Positions 25,948-34,228 are shown, counted from the stretch's first letter. The stretch: DNA of 42,945 bases from Saccharothrix coeruleofusca (GCF_014648515.1 NZ_BMRG01000014.1:134762-177706), one strand, 5' to 3'. A program made the numbers and translations. The notes: generated by a model from the letters alone, not told the origin.

Positions 25948-26070
25948 ATGAGAAGGATGTTCCACATTGGTGCGGCCATCGGTGCCGCGCTGGGCCTGCC
26001 GCTGCCGATCACAGCCTCCGCCGAGGCGGGGATGCAACCGGAGGTCGACAGGGAGGTGGTCGAGGCCGTT
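25948..26070 (+). pseudogene. N-terminus of a secreted protein, cut by an IS256 piece
   Basis: About 41 codons start at ATG 25948. The first 28 residues look like a Sec signal peptide: a charged MRRMFH start, a hydrophobic GAAIGAALGLPLPI core and a small-residue TASAEAG cleavage region. A further QPEVDREVVEAVQ follows and then the sequence becomes the reverse complement of an IS256 transposase gene at about 26070. The mature domain is lost, so its function cannot be told. Confidence 0.5.
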
Positions 26071-26882
26071 CAGGCCAGCATGAGCACGTCGGCGACGCCG
26101 CGGTTGCGCAGCTCGGTGAGCACGTGCAGCCAGTATTTGGCGCCTTCGCCGCCGTCGCCAGCCCAGATCCCGAGGATGTCGCGGTGCCCTTCGCAGGTCA
26201 CGGCCATCGCCATGTAGATCGGCCGGTTGGCGATCTGGTCGTCGCGGATCTTGACGTGGATGGCGTCGATGAAGACCACCGGATAGACCGGGTCGAGTGG
26301 CCGGTTCTGCCATTCGACCATGCCTTCGACCACCTTGCCGGTGATCGTGGAGATGGTCTGGCGGGACACCTCGGCGCCGTAGACCTCGGCCAGGTGCGCG
26401 GAGATCTCGCCGGTGGTCAGCCCTTTGGCGGACAGGGAGATGACCATCTCGTCGATACCGGTGAGGCGTTTCTGTCGCTTGGCCACGATCCGTGGTTCGA
26501 ACTCGGCGTCGCGGCCGCGCGGCACGTCGATCTGCACCGGTCCGACGTCGGTGAGCACGGTTTTGAAGCGGGTGCCGTTGCGCGAGTTGCCGGTACCCCG
26601 CCCGGCCGGGTCGTGCTTGTCGTAGCCCAGGTGGTCGGTGATCTCGCCTTCCAGCGCGGACTCCAGCAGCCGCTTGGTCAGCTGCTGGAGCACTCCGTCC
26701 TCACCGGTGAGCTTCAGGCCACCGGCCTGGGCCCGGCTGACCAGTTGGTCGACCAGCTGCTCGTCCGGGCCGTCCAGGGCGGTCTCGGGCTTGATGTCCT
26801 CGGCGTTCTCCACGCCGGACATCATCTCGGTCATCAGGTGCACATCCTTGATCAGGAGTTACACCGCTCGTTTTACAGTCCC
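26070..26882 (-). mobile_element. Truncated IS256 (Mutator)-family element
   Basis: The transposase frame from 26843 to 26070 gives 257 residues against a usual 400-430. It has LTGEDGVLQQLTKRLLESAL, EGEITDHLGYDKHDPAGRG and NSRNGTRFKTVLTDVGPVQI, then PLDPVYPVVFIDAIHVKIRD holding the first catalytic Asp and HRDILGIWAGDGGEGAKYW. The frame ends at VADVLMLA and a stop created at the junction, just before the CDGLKGLP block that carries the second Asp, so it cannot be active. The element's 5' end with its terminal repeat is intact at 26882; the other end is lost. Confidence 0.88.
26857..26882 (-). repeat. Terminal inverted repeat of the IS256-type element
   Basis: Read on the minus strand it begins GGACTGTAAAACGAGCGG and continues GTGTAACTC, the usual end pattern of actinobacterial IS256 elements. 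The outer 18 bases recur at 15470-15487. Confidence 0.7.
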
Positions 26883-26972
26883 CCCGATGATCGAGGTGTC
26901 CATGATGACCATGAACGGAGCCGCGGCGATGAGGGTGAGCGCCCACCACCTGCGCCGGGCCGACTGATCCAT
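26883..26972 (-). pseudogene. First 30 codons of an MFS exporter, interrupted by IS256
   Basis: From ATG 26972 the frame reads MDQSARRRWWALTLIAAAPF and then MVIMDTSIIG, the TM1 block of DHA2 exporters (usually MDxSIVNVALP). Sequence changes to the IS256 terminal repeat right after this. The rest of the gene is not found beyond the truncated IS, so a deletion followed insertion. A degenerate CsoR-like box lies just upstream. Confidence 0.7.
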
Positions 26973-26993
26973 ATTAGACACTTAGACACTCTG

Positions 26994-27008
26994 TACCAGT
27001 AAGGGGTA
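26994..27008. promoter_or_regulatory. Degenerate CsoR-type box
   Basis: TACCAGTAAGGGGTA resembles the TACCCC-N3-GGGGTA pattern seen at 27617, 27655 and 29070, but one half is diverged. It sits upstream of the disrupted exporter. Confidence 0.35.
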
Positions 27009-27109
27009 TGAGCAGGACAGATGTATGCCATGTCCGCGAATGCGCTTATCCCGGCAAAATCAGGATCGAGGAGGGAGGTGACCGCGAAGCTCTCACGGCC
27101 ACCTGCCAC

Positions 27110-27595
27110 TCAGTGCTGGTGGTGACCTTCGTGGCCGCCACCGTGGTACTGGTGCACCACCGCGTGTCCCTTGCCCCGCGAGATCAGCCAGCGGTTGACG
27201 GGGACCGTCACGACGAACGCCACGGCGAGCGCGAAGACGAGGCTGCCCCAGAACAGCCAGCTCGCCAGTCCCGCCTCCATCGCACCGGGCACGAGCAGCA
27301 TCACCCCGTTGTCGACGATTTCCATGACGGCGATCGACACGGTGTCGGCGGCGAGGGCCACACCGATCGCGGCGCGCAGCGGCAGGCCCGACTTGACCAC
27401 GGGGCGGATGGTGAGCGCGTAGCCGAAGACGAAGGCCAGGGCGACCGCGAGCACGATGGTCGACAGGTCGGACCAGCCGAGCGCGGTACCGATCACCATG
27501 CCGAGCACCTCACCGATGGCGCAGCCGGTGAGGCAGTGCAACGTCGCCGAAACGGCCAACCTCGTCAGACTCTGCTGTGCGCTGCCGTGCTCCAT
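27110..27595 (-). CDS. DUF4396-like integral membrane protein of the copper island
   Basis: 161 residues with four or more membrane segments (LTGCAIGEVLGMVIGTALGW, IVLAVALAFVFGYALTI, GVALAADTVSIAVMEIVDNG, FWGSLVFALAVAFVVTVPV). The C-terminal tail is His-rich (HAVVHQYHGGGHEGHHQH). ATG 27595 follows GGGGA at a good distance. Members of this family are often encoded beside copper genes; a copper-related role is inferred from the tail, the neighbours and two CsoR-type boxes in its promoter. The stop is far from the next gene, so it is probably monocistronic. The reaction or transported species is unknown. Confidence 0.82.
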   Translation of the reverse strand: MEHGSAQQSLTRLAVSATLHCLTGCAIGEVLGMVIGTALGWSDLSTIVLAVALAFVFGYALTIRPVVKSGLPLRAAIGVALAADTVSIAVMEIVDNGVMLLVPGAMEAGLASWLFWGSLVFALAVAFVVTVPVNRWLISRGKGHAVVHQYHGGGHEGHHQH

Positions 27596-27616
27596 GACTT
27601 TCCCCTTCGAGTCGGG

Positions 27617-27673
27617 TACCCCTAGGGGGTATCTCGGTGAGCAGGTTACGCCCATACCCCCCAGGGGTGTCAA
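27617..27673 (-). promoter_or_regulatory. Two CsoR-type boxes with a -35-like hexamer
   Basis: TACCCCTAGGGGGTA (27617-27631) and TACCCCCCAGGGGTG (27655-27669) match the known CsoR operator style of a C-tract/G-tract palindrome. On the minus strand TTGACA (27673-27668) overlaps the distal box, and suitable DNA for a -10 follows. Copper should relieve repression of the DUF4396-like gene. Confidence 0.75.
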
Positions 27674-27737
27674 CACCGATCTGCACGCTCAGGGTGGGCC
27701 ACGCGGAGCGGAGACTCGCAAACGTCGGCGATGGGAT

Positions 27738-27756
27738 CTACTAGGTACGATAGTGG
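27738..27756 (+). promoter_or_regulatory. CTACTAG-N5-ATAGTGG dyad with -10-like TACGAT
   Basis: A 7-5-7 dyad lying one base before the downstream ATG at 27758. TACGAT (27746-27751) is 12 to 7 bases before the ATG, the spacing of a -10 box for a leaderless transcript. A related perfect dyad is at 28926. The style resembles BlaI/CopY operators (inference). Confidence 0.5.
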
Positions 27757-27757
27757 A

Positions 27758-28135
27758 ATGAGTGAGAGCATGCAGCGAACAGCGGCCCAGTGGGCCCTGC
27801 CCTGCCTGCTCTTCCTCGGCATGATCGGCATGCACCACGTCAACGTGGACATCGAGATGCCAGCCGGGCACGTGGCCATGACTTCCACAACGAGCCCTCA
27901 TGGTCACGCACCGGACAGACCAGGCCCCTCGCCCGCGCACGAGGTGCTGCACCTGTGCATGGCGATCCTCGGCACCGCGGTCTCGCTACTGCTGCTCGGC
28001 TGGCTGCTGCTGCGCGTGATGCGCCCCGACCAGAGCAGGGTCCCCATCAGACCGGGCCTGCTCCGCGCACCGCAGCGATCCCCTCCGCTGGGCGGCCGCA
28101 CGCTTCTGGACTCCTCGTGCGTGCTGAGGTTGTGA
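27758..28135 (+). CDS. Small His-rich membrane protein (DUF6153-like)
   Basis: 125 residues from ATG 27758. Two hydrophobic helices (ALPCLLFLGMIGMHHV and HLCMAILGTAVSLLLLGWLLL) flank a His/Met-bearing loop (PAGHVAMTSTTSPHGHAPD), followed by a basic C-terminal tail. No Shine-Dalgarno sequence is evident; the promoter dyad places a possible -10 so that the message would start at or next to the ATG. It is followed by the DUF305 gene 49 bases later and is likely co-transcribed. A role in periplasmic-side copper binding is inferred from context only. Confidence 0.7.
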   Translation: MSESMQRTAAQWALPCLLFLGMIGMHHVNVDIEMPAGHVAMTSTTSPHGHAPDRPGPSPAHEVLHLCMAILGTAVSLLLLGWLLLRVMRPDQSRVPIRPGLLRAPQRSPPLGGRTLLDSSCVLRL

Positions 28136-28184
28136 TCAACACCGCTTCCACAGTCGGTCGCACCCACAGCACGGAAAGTTGCAC

Positions 28185-28808
28185 ATGATGCGGAAATCTC
28201 TGATCGGTTTCGGTGTCGCCGGCGTTGCCGCGGCCACGCTCCTCGCAGGCTGCGGCGGCAACGACATGGCGGACATGCGGCACGACACGACCACCACGGC
28301 GCTGTCCGCCGCTTCGGCCCGGCAGGACGGGCACAACGAGCAGGACGTCAAGTTCGCACGGGACATGATCGGCCACCACCAGCAGGCACTGGACATGGCG
28401 GCGATGGTGCCGGGCAAGAGCACGAACCGCGAGGTCATCGACCTCGGCAAGCGGATCGCGGCGGCACAGGAGCCCGAGATCAAGAAGATGACCGAGTGGC
28501 TGGCGAAGTGGGGCGCCGCTCCCTCGACGTCGACGCCGGACACGGACCACGGTGCAGGTCACGGCACTGGCCACGGTTCGATGCCGGGGATGATGACGGC
28601 CGAGGAGATGGCCAAGCTCAACGGTGCCACCGGTGCGGATTTCGACCGCATGTGGCTGGAGATGATGATCAAGCACCACCAAGGCGCGCTCGCCATGGCC
28701 AAGACGGAGCAGGGCGAGGGTGCCAGCACCGAGGCCAAGGAGCTCGCCGAGGAGATCGTCAAGGCCCAGCAGGCCGAGATCACCGAGATGCGGGGCTTGC
28801 TGAAGTAG
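28185..28808 (+). CDS. DUF305 lipoprotein, copper-island associated
   Basis: 207 residues from ATG 28185, with GGAAAG six bases upstream. A lipobox LLAGC puts the acylated cysteine at residue 23. Two DUF305 half-repeats follow, each with a metal-ligand-like helix: DVKFARDMIGHHQQALDMAA and DRMWLEMMIKHHQGALAMAK. Between them is a flexible Thr/His/Met-rich linker (HGAGHGTGHGSMPGMM). DUF305 proteins are ferritin-like helical bundles, and many sit with copper genes. A strong hairpin terminator follows. The biochemical activity is not known. Confidence 0.9.
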   Translation: MMRKSLIGFGVAGVAAATLLAGCGGNDMADMRHDTTTTALSAASARQDGHNEQDVKFARDMIGHHQQALDMAAMVPGKSTNREVIDLGKRIAAAQEPEIKKMTEWLAKWGAAPSTSTPDTDHGAGHGTGHGSMPGMMTAEEMAKLNGATGADFDRMWLEMMIKHHQGALAMAKTEQGEGASTEAKELAEEIVKAQQAEITEMRGLLK

Positions 28809-28827
28809 AGCTGCCCCGGTGGTGAAA

Positions 28828-28866
28828 CGCCGGACGGAGGATTCGACGCTCCGTCCGGCGTTCTTC
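28828..28866 (+). terminator. Rho-independent-type terminator after the DUF305 gene
   Basis: A 12-bp perfect stem (28828-28839 with 28849-28860) and 9-base loop, followed by TTCTTC. It lies 20 bases after the stop codon. Confidence 0.85.
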
Positions 28867-28925
28867 TCCCCGCAGCGGGGAACCACGGCGAGGCAACTGG
28901 CTGGCAGGGGGACATCAGCCGGTCT

Positions 28926-28944
28926 CTACTATATCCGATAGTAG
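28926..28944 (+). promoter_or_regulatory. Perfect dyad CTACTAT-N5-ATAGTAG
   Basis: A perfect 7-5-7 inverted repeat followed one base later by an ATG (28946), the same arrangement as the site at 27738. It is probably the operator of a BlaI/CopY-like repressor. A BlaI-family gene is at 37326, but the link is speculative. Confidence 0.5.
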
Positions 28945-28945
28945 A

Positions 28946-29053
28946 ATGCACAGCAGTTCGCACACTCGACATGCAACCAACACCTTTCACGCACCGCGTT
29001 CGACCCGACACCGAGAGCGACACCGCGCGCATACCCCCTACCTGTATCGCTGA
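28946..29053 (+). CDS. Possible leaderless His-rich micro-ORF upstream of csoR
   Basis: A 35-residue frame with seven histidines and many arginines, starting one base after a perfect operator-like dyad in the same way as the gene at 27758. Its stop lies 17 bases before the first strong CsoR box. No ribosome site is visible. It could be a copper-responsive leader peptide, the beaten-up 5' end of a lost gene, or chance. Confidence 0.25.
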   Translation: MHSSSHTRHATNTFHAPRSTRHRERHRAHTPYLYR

Positions 29054-29084
29054 ACCTCTTGCACACCCATACCCCCCATGGGTA
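29032..29084 (+). promoter_or_regulatory. CsoR-type boxes in the csoR promoter
   Basis: TACCCCCCATGGGTA (29070-29084) is a good CsoR operator and overlaps a -10-like TATAAA (29083-29088). A weaker TACCCCCTACCTGTA is at 29032-29046. This fits autoregulation of the csoR-copZ-copA operon. Confidence 0.75.
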
Positions 29085-29161
29085 TAAATGAGGCAAGCGC
29101 CCGCCGTTCCCCCGGTCCTCCTCGACCGGCCGCGCGGCGGACCGATCGACAGGAGCGGTAG

Positions 29162-29443
29162 ATGCACGGCTACACCGACAACAAGGACGACCACCTGCGA
29201 CGCTTGCGGCGCATCGAGGGTCAGGTGCGCGGGCTGGCACGGATGGTCGAGAACGACGAGTACTGCATCGACGTCCTCACCCAGATCTCCGCCGCCACCA
29301 GGGCGTTGCAGTCGGTTTCGCTCAACCTGCTCGACGAGCACCTCAAGCACTGCGTGAGCCAGGCGGTGGCCGAGGGTGGCACGACCGCGGACGACAAGAT
29401 CGCCGAGGCCAGCAACGCCATCGCCCGCCTGGTCCGCTCCTGA
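29162..29443 (+). CDS. csoR: Copper-sensing repressor CsoR
   Basis: 93 residues of the CsoR/RcnR family, an all-helical DNA-binding repressor released by Cu(I). The Cys-His-Cys copper ligands are at C35 (EYCIDVL), H60 and C64 (DEHLKHC), the spacing of Mycobacterium tuberculosis CsoR. LRRLRRIEGQVRGLARMVE is the standard first helix. AGGAG lies seven bases before the ATG. It heads an operon with copZ, a secreted His-rich protein and copA, with matching operators in its promoter and at 27617-27669. Confidence 0.95.
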   Translation: MHGYTDNKDDHLRRLRRIEGQVRGLARMVENDEYCIDVLTQISAATRALQSVSLNLLDEHLKHCVSQAVAEGGTTADDKIAEASNAIARLVRS

Positions 29444-29478
29444 TTCCGACGTTTCCAACCACATCTGAGGAGCACCCG

Positions 29479-29688
29479 ATGTCCGAGTCCGTCTTCACCG
29501 TCAGCGGCATGACCTGCGGGCACTGCGTCAGCTCGGTGACCGAGGAGATCAGCCGGATCGACGGCGTGCAGAACGTGGCCGTCGAGCTCGACAGCGGCAA
29601 GGTCGCCATCACCAGCGCCCTGCCGGTCGCCGAGGACGACGTTCGAGCCGCCGTCACCGAGGCCGGCTACACGCTGGTCGACAGCTGA
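29479..29688 (+). CDS. copZ: Copper chaperone CopZ-like HMA protein
   Basis: 69 residues, a single heavy-metal-associated domain with the Cu(I)-binding GMTCGHC motif near residue 10 and the typical beta-alpha-beta pattern (IDGVQNVAVELDSGKVAI). GAGGAG precedes the start. It follows csoR by 35 bases and should hand Cu(I) to the CopA ATPase encoded two genes downstream. Confidence 0.93.
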   Translation: MSESVFTVSGMTCGHCVSSVTEEISRIDGVQNVAVELDSGKVAITSALPVAEDDVRAAVTEAGYTLVDS

Positions 29689-29699
29689 AGGAGAGCCGG

Positions 29700-30638
29700 A
29701 TGAACACCGCCACGAAGGTGGCCGCCTACGCGGGTGTGCTGGCGATCGTCTTCGGCGGCGCGTGGGCTGCCGGCGCCGCCGCCGGACCGTTCGGCGAGGA
29801 GAACAGGCCGAACGCGGTGGAGCACGGCGCCGAGCAGCCCGCCTCCGGCGGGACCAACGCCGTGAGCAAGATCCCGCCAGGACTTTCGGCCGCGGAGAAC
29901 GGGTACGTGCTCGACCTGGCGCAGAACACCCTGCCGACGCAGACGCAGCAGACCTTCAGTTTCAAGATCGGGGAGGTCGGCGGCGGCACCGTGACCGAGT
30001 TCGAGGTGGAGCACGAGAAGAAGCTCCACCTGGTGCTGGTGCGCCGCGACGGCTCGGGCTTCCAGCACGTGCACCCGGAGATGGCCGCGGACGGCACCTG
30101 GTCGGTCCCGCTCTCCTTCCCCGCTGCCGGGAGCTACCGCGTCTTCGCGGACTTCAAGCCGACGAACGGTGCAAAGACCACCCTGGGAGCGGACGTCCAG
30201 GTTGCAGGCGGCTACGAACCGCAACAGTTTGCCGAGGACACCCGTGAGTCCGCCGTGGACGGCTACGTCGTCCGGCTGAGCGGTGAGCTCAAGGCAGGAG
30301 CCGGGTCCACCGTGACCGCCACCGTCACCAAGGACGGCGAGCCGGTCACCGACCTGCAGCCCTACCTCGGCGCGAACGGCCACCTGGTCGCGTTGCGCGC
30401 GGCCGACCTCGCCTACCTGCACGTGCACCCGGAGGACGGCCCCGGCGCCGGTCCGGACGTGAAGTTCGCGGTCGAGGTGCCGACCGCAGGCCGGTACCGG
30501 TTCTTCCTGGACTTCCAGCACGGCGGCGAGGTTCGCACCGCGAGCTTCACCCTCAGCACCAGCGGCACCGCACCCGCGCCCGCACCCACGACCGCCTCGC
30601 CCACGCACGCCGACGACCACGGTGGTCACGGTGGCTGA
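29700..30638 (+). CDS. Secreted/membrane-anchored His-rich protein of the copper operon
   Basis: 312 residues. An N-terminal hydrophobic segment ([20 protein letters not shown]) serves as signal or anchor. Two beta-rich halves follow, each with a His pair in a similar setting: [18 protein letters not shown] and [17 protein letters not shown]. Both halves also share [10 protein letters not shown] / [10 protein letters not shown], so the protein is an internal duplication. The C-terminus is Pro/Thr-rich and ends [16 protein letters not shown] precedes the ATG. It lies between copZ and copA and overlaps the upstream open part of the copA frame. The HxHP pairs suggest extracytoplasmic copper binding (inference). 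Confidence 0.85.
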   Translation: MNTATKVAAYAGVLAIVFGGAWAAGAAAGPFGEENRPNAVEHGAEQPASGGTNAVSKIPPGLSAAENGYVLDLAQNTLPTQTQQTFSFKIGEVGGGTVTEFEVEHEKKLHLVLVRRDGSGFQHVHPEMAADGTWSVPLSFPAAGSYRVFADFKPTNGAKTTLGADVQVAGGYEPQQFAEDTRESAVDGYVVRLSGELKAGAGSTVTATVTKDGEPVTDLQPYLGANGHLVALRAADLAYLHVHPEDGPGAGPDVKFAVEVPTAGRYRFFLDFQHGGEVRTASFTLSTSGTAPAPAPTTASPTHADDHGGHGG

Positions 30639-30669
30639 GCACGACACCATCGAAGAGGAGGCGCGTTCC

Positions 30670-32910
30670 ATGAGCTCACCGGCAAGTGAGATCGAACTGT
30701 CCATCGGCGGCATGACCTGCGCCTCCTGCGCCGCGCGGATCGAGCGCAAGCTGAACAAGCTCGACGGCGTCCAGGCCACCGTCAACTACGCCACGGAGAA
30801 GGCGCGGGTCAGCTTTCCGGACTCGCTGACCGCCGAGGACCTCGTGAAGGTCGTCGAGAACACCGGGTACACCGCCGAGCTCCCCGCTTCCCCGAAGGCC
30901 GACGAGCAAGGTGAGGAAGCGGACCCGACCCTGCCCCTGCGGCAGCGGCTGATCACTTCCATCCTCCTGAGCGTGCCGGTGATCGCCATGGCGATGATCC
31001 CGGCACTGCAGTTCGAGTACTGGCAGTGGCTGTCCTTGACGCTCGCCGCCCCGGTGGTCGTGTGGGCCGCGTGGCCGTTCCACCAGGCCGCCTGGACCAA
31101 CCTGCGGCACGGTGTGGCCACGATGGACACGCTGATCTCCCTCGGCGTGGGGGCGGCGTTCCTGTGGTCGCTGTACGCGCTGTTCCTCGGCACGGCGGGC
31201 GTCCCGGGCATGACGCACGGCTTCGACCTGACCGTCCAGCGCATGTCGGGTGCGGGCAACATCTACCTCGAGGTCGCGGCGGGCGTCACGACGTTCATCC
31301 TCGCCGGCCGGTACTTCGAGGCGCGGTCCAAGCGTCGCGCCGGTGCGGCTCTGCGTGCACTGCTCGAGCTCGGGGCCAAGGACGTCGCCGTGCTGCGCGA
31401 CGGCCGCGAGGTCCGCATCGGCGTGGACGAGCTGCGGGCCGGCGACCGGTTCGTCGTCCGTCCCGGCGAGAAGATCGCTACCGACGGCGTGGTGGAAGAG
31501 GGCAGCTCCGCCGTCGACATGAGCATGATCACCGGCGAGTCGGTGCCGGTCGAGGTCACCACCGGTGACGGCGTGGTCGGTGCCACGGTCAACGCGGGCG
31601 GGCGGCTCGTGGTGCGGGCCACGCGGGTCGGCGCGGACACCCAGCTCGCGCAGATGGCCAAGCTCGTCGAGGACGCGCAGAACGGCAAGGCCGAGGCGCA
31701 GCGCCTGGCCGATCGGATCTCCGCGGTGTTCGTCCCGATCGTCATCGCGCTGTCCGTCGGCACGCTGGCGTTCTGGCTGGGCGCGGGCACGGGCGCCTCG
31801 GCGGCCTTCACCGCCGCCGTCGCGGTGCTGATCATCGCCTGCCCGTGCGCACTCGGCCTGGCCACGCCCACCGCGTTGCTGGTGGGCACCGGTCGCGGCG
31901 CACAGCTGGGCATCCTGATCAAGGGCCCGGAAGTGCTGGAGTCGACCCGGCGCGTCGACACGGTCGTGCTCGACAAGACCGGCACGGTCACCACCGGCCA
32001 GATGAGCCTGGCCGAGGTACACGCCGCCGACGGTGTGGACGAGGAGCAGCTGCTGCGCCTGGCCGGTGCTCTGGAGCACGCCTCCGAGCACCCGATCGCC
32101 AGGGCCATCGCCGCCGCGGCCGCCGAGCGGGTCGGCGACCTGCCCGAGGTGGAGGGCTTCCAGAACCTGGAAGGCCTCGGCGTGCGGGGCGTCGTCGGCG
32201 AGCACGCCGTCCTGGTGGGCCGGGCCCGCCTGCTCGACGAGTGGAGCGTCCGGCTCGGCGAGGACCTCGCGACCGCCAGGAAAAAGGCCGAGGAGAAGGG
32301 CCGCACGGCCGTCCTGGTGGCGTGGGACGGGGAAGCGCGCGGCGTTCTCGTCGTCGCCGACACGGTCAAGCCCACCTCGGCCGAGGCGATCGCGGGACTG
32401 CGCCTGCTCGGTCTGCGCCCGGTGCTGCTCACCGGGGACAACGAGGCCGTGGCGAGGTCGGTCGCAGCCGAGGTCGGCATCGACGAGGTCGTGGCCGAAG
32501 TGCTGCCGAAGGACAAGGTCGACGTGGTCAAGCGCCTGCAGGGCGAAGGGCGGGTCGTCGCGATGGTCGGCGACGGCGTGAACGACGCTGCCGCGCTCGC
32601 CCAGGCCGACCTCGGGCTCGCGATGGGCACCGGCACGGACGTGGCCATCGAGGCCAGCGACCTCACGCTGGTGCGCGGTGACCTGCGGGCCGCTGTCGAC
32701 GCGATCCGGCTGGCGCGCCGGACGCTGGGCACGATCAAGGGCAACCTGTTCTGGGCCTTCGCCTACAACGTGGCCGCCCTGCCCTTGGCCGCGCTCGGCC
32801 TGCTCAACCCGATGATCGCCGGAGCCGCGATGGCGTTCTCCTCGGTGTTCGTCGTGAGCAACAGCTTGCGCCTGCGGGGCTTCCGCAGCGCCAACAAGGA
32901 CACCGTCTGA
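30670..32910 (+). CDS. copA: Copper-exporting P1B-type ATPase CopA
   Basis: 746 residues from ATG 30670, chosen because GAGGAG ends nine bases upstream; earlier in-frame GTG codons overlap the preceding gene. One HMA domain with MTCASC (Cys 17 and 20) is followed by eight expected membrane helices. The transport-site CPC is at 391-393, the phosphorylated Asp of DKTGT at 435, TGES in the actuator domain, SEHPIA (HP motif) in the N-domain and [12 protein letters not shown] near the end of the P-domain. The CPC site with this HMA type indicates Cu(I) export. It is the last gene of the csoR operon; all catalytic motifs are intact. Confidence 0.96.
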   Translation: MSSPASEIELSIGGMTCASCAARIERKLNKLDGVQATVNYATEKARVSFPDSLTAEDLVKVVENTGYTAELPASPKADEQGEEADPTLPLRQRLITSILLSVPVIAMAMIPALQFEYWQWLSLTLAAPVVVWAAWPFHQAAWTNLRHGVATMDTLISLGVGAAFLWSLYALFLGTAGVPGMTHGFDLTVQRMSGAGNIYLEVAAGVTTFILAGRYFEARSKRRAGAALRALLELGAKDVAVLRDGREVRIGVDELRAGDRFVVRPGEKIATDGVVEEGSSAVDMSMITGESVPVEVTTGDGVVGATVNAGGRLVVRATRVGADTQLAQMAKLVEDAQNGKAEAQRLADRISAVFVPIVIALSVGTLAFWLGAGTGASAAFTAAVAVLIIACPCALGLATPTALLVGTGRGAQLGILIKGPEVLESTRRVDTVVLDKTGTVTTGQMSLAEVHAADGVDEEQLLRLAGALEHASEHPIARAIAAAAAERVGDLPEVEGFQNLEGLGVRGVVGEHAVLVGRARLLDEWSVRLGEDLATARKKAEEKGRTAVLVAWDGEARGVLVVADTVKPTSAEAIAGLRLLGLRPVLLTGDNEAVARSVAAEVGIDEVVAEVLPKDKVDVVKRLQGEGRVVAMVGDGVNDAAALAQADLGLAMGTGTDVAIEASDLTLVRGDLRAAVDAIRLARRTLGTIKGNLFWAFAYNVAALPLAALGLLNPMIAGAAMAFSSVFVVSNSLRLRGFRSANKDTV

Positions 32911-32964
32911 TCCCGTGGTCCGGCTCGCACCCGCGAGCCGGACCACGTCCACGCTGAGGGGGCA

Positions 32965-33756
32965 GTGGTGCAGGACAGGTACGTCACGAGGGCCGGTGCG
33001 AAGATCGCGTACGAGATCACCGGGTCCGGTCCCGTTCTCGGCTACGCCCACGGCGTGTTCCTCAGCCGCGCGGCTGTGCGCAGGCTTCATCTGCTCGACT
33101 TCGACGCCCTGGCTGCCGGTCGTCGGCTGCTGACCTACGACCAGCGCGGCCACGGCCACTCGACGGGCCGGCCGATCGCCGACGACTACCGCTTCGAGAA
33201 CTTCACCCTCGACCTGCTCGCGTTGCTGGACGAGCTGGACGTGAACGAGCCGATCGACTTCATGGGCTCCTCGCTGGGCTGCGACGTCGCACTGCGCGCC
33301 GCCATCACCGCCCCCGACCGCTTCCGCCGCCTCGTCCTGATAATCCCCCCGGTTGCCTGGGAGGAAGGGCCCGATCAAGCGCGGCGGTGGTACACCGACA
33401 GCGCCGAGGCGATCGAGTCCAGCGGCCCGGCGCGGTGGAGGCGGGAATGGGCGCAGCAGCCGCCGCTGCCGATCTTCGCCGACTACCCGGCGTTCACCCT
33501 GGCACCGGACATCCCCGACGAGCTGCTCGCCCCGATCCTGCGCGGTATCGGCGAGTCGGACCTGCCCGCACAGGACGCGATCGCGGCACTGTCCCAACCT
33601 GCGCTGATCCTCACCTGGGACACCGACCCATTGCACCCCGTCTCCACCGCGCAACGACTCCACGAACTGCTCCCGGACTCCACGCTGCACGTGTCGAGCA
33701 CGGTCGCCGACGTGCAGACCTGGTCCCACCGCATCACGGAGTTTCTGGTCCGCTAG
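32965..33756 (+). CDS. Alpha/beta-hydrolase fold protein
   Basis: 263 residues with a GTG start after GAGGGGG. The nucleophile elbow GSSLG puts the serine at 103; the oxyanion-side segment is GYAHGVF, and the acid is in LTWDTDPLHPV. DQRGHGHSTGRP is the usual strand-4 loop. The catalytic His position is not obvious: the C-terminal segment reads STVADVQTWSHR instead of the normal GGH-like block, so activity is uncertain. It follows copA by 54 bases but has no evident link to copper, and its stop overlaps that of a convergent broken gene. Confidence 0.85.
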   Translation: MVQDRYVTRAGAKIAYEITGSGPVLGYAHGVFLSRAAVRRLHLLDFDALAAGRRLLTYDQRGHGHSTGRPIADDYRFENFTLDLLALLDELDVNEPIDFMGSSLGCDVALRAAITAPDRFRRLVLIIPPVAWEEGPDQARRWYTDSAEAIESSGPARWRREWAQQPPLPIFADYPAFTLAPDIPDELLAPILRGIGESDLPAQDAIAALSQPALILTWDTDPLHPVSTAQRLHELLPDSTLHVSSTVADVQTWSHRITEFLVR

Positions 33757-34122
33757 GACGCGGGTTCCCCGTCGAGGTCCTCGTCCTCGCGCTTCGCCGG
33801 GTCGAGCACGTTGCTCGCGAGCTCAGCAGGCACCGCGACCCCGCCAGGGCCGCCCGCGGCAACCCACGCGACGACCTGCCCTGTGACCTCGTCGCTCAGC
33901 ACACCGCCAAACCACACCGGCCTCACGCCGTCCGCACGCGCGGACAACGACGGCCGCACCACCAGGACGTTGGAGAAGTCGCAGAGTCAAGGCAGTCAGC
34001 GATCTGCACCCGCTCCTCCCCCACCGCCTCGCGCAACGCGCGCAGCTGACCTTCGTGGTCGAAGCCGGGGTGCTTCTTCTCGGTACCACAACAACAACCG
34101 CGGCACACGGTCAGCCTACTCA
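33753..34122 (-). pseudogene. Thioredoxin-like [2Fe-2S] protein, frameshifted
   Basis: The first frame reads LTVCRGCCCGTEKKHPGFDH, then VQIADCLDS; the second continues as VRPSLSARADGVRPVWFGGV and VVAWVAAGGPGG to a stop at 33755-33753. The two Cys clusters fit (2Fe-2S) ferredoxin-like proteins. A single-base deletion near 33980 (expected DCLDSCDFSNVLVVRP) separates the frames. The start is uncertain; TTG 34122 begins the conserved part. It could be functional if the deletion is a sequencing error. Confidence 0.6.
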
Positions 34123-34228
34123 AGTCGCTCGCGTGCTCGAATGCTACCTGTCGGCCACCTGCACGAGTCGGTGCCTGGTATTGAATTCGCACGAAACAAG
34201 ATCGTATTAAGACGACATCTCACGTGGT

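Noticed and set aside
26070-26217. Extending the secretory ORF from 25948 to its stop at 26217
   Set aside because: Beyond about 26070 the sequence is the exact complement of the IS256 transposase gene, so the extra residues are antisense read-through.
30676-33729. A 1017-codon open frame on the minus strand
   Set aside because: Antisense to copA and the alpha/beta hydrolase, both of which have full family motifs on the plus strand.
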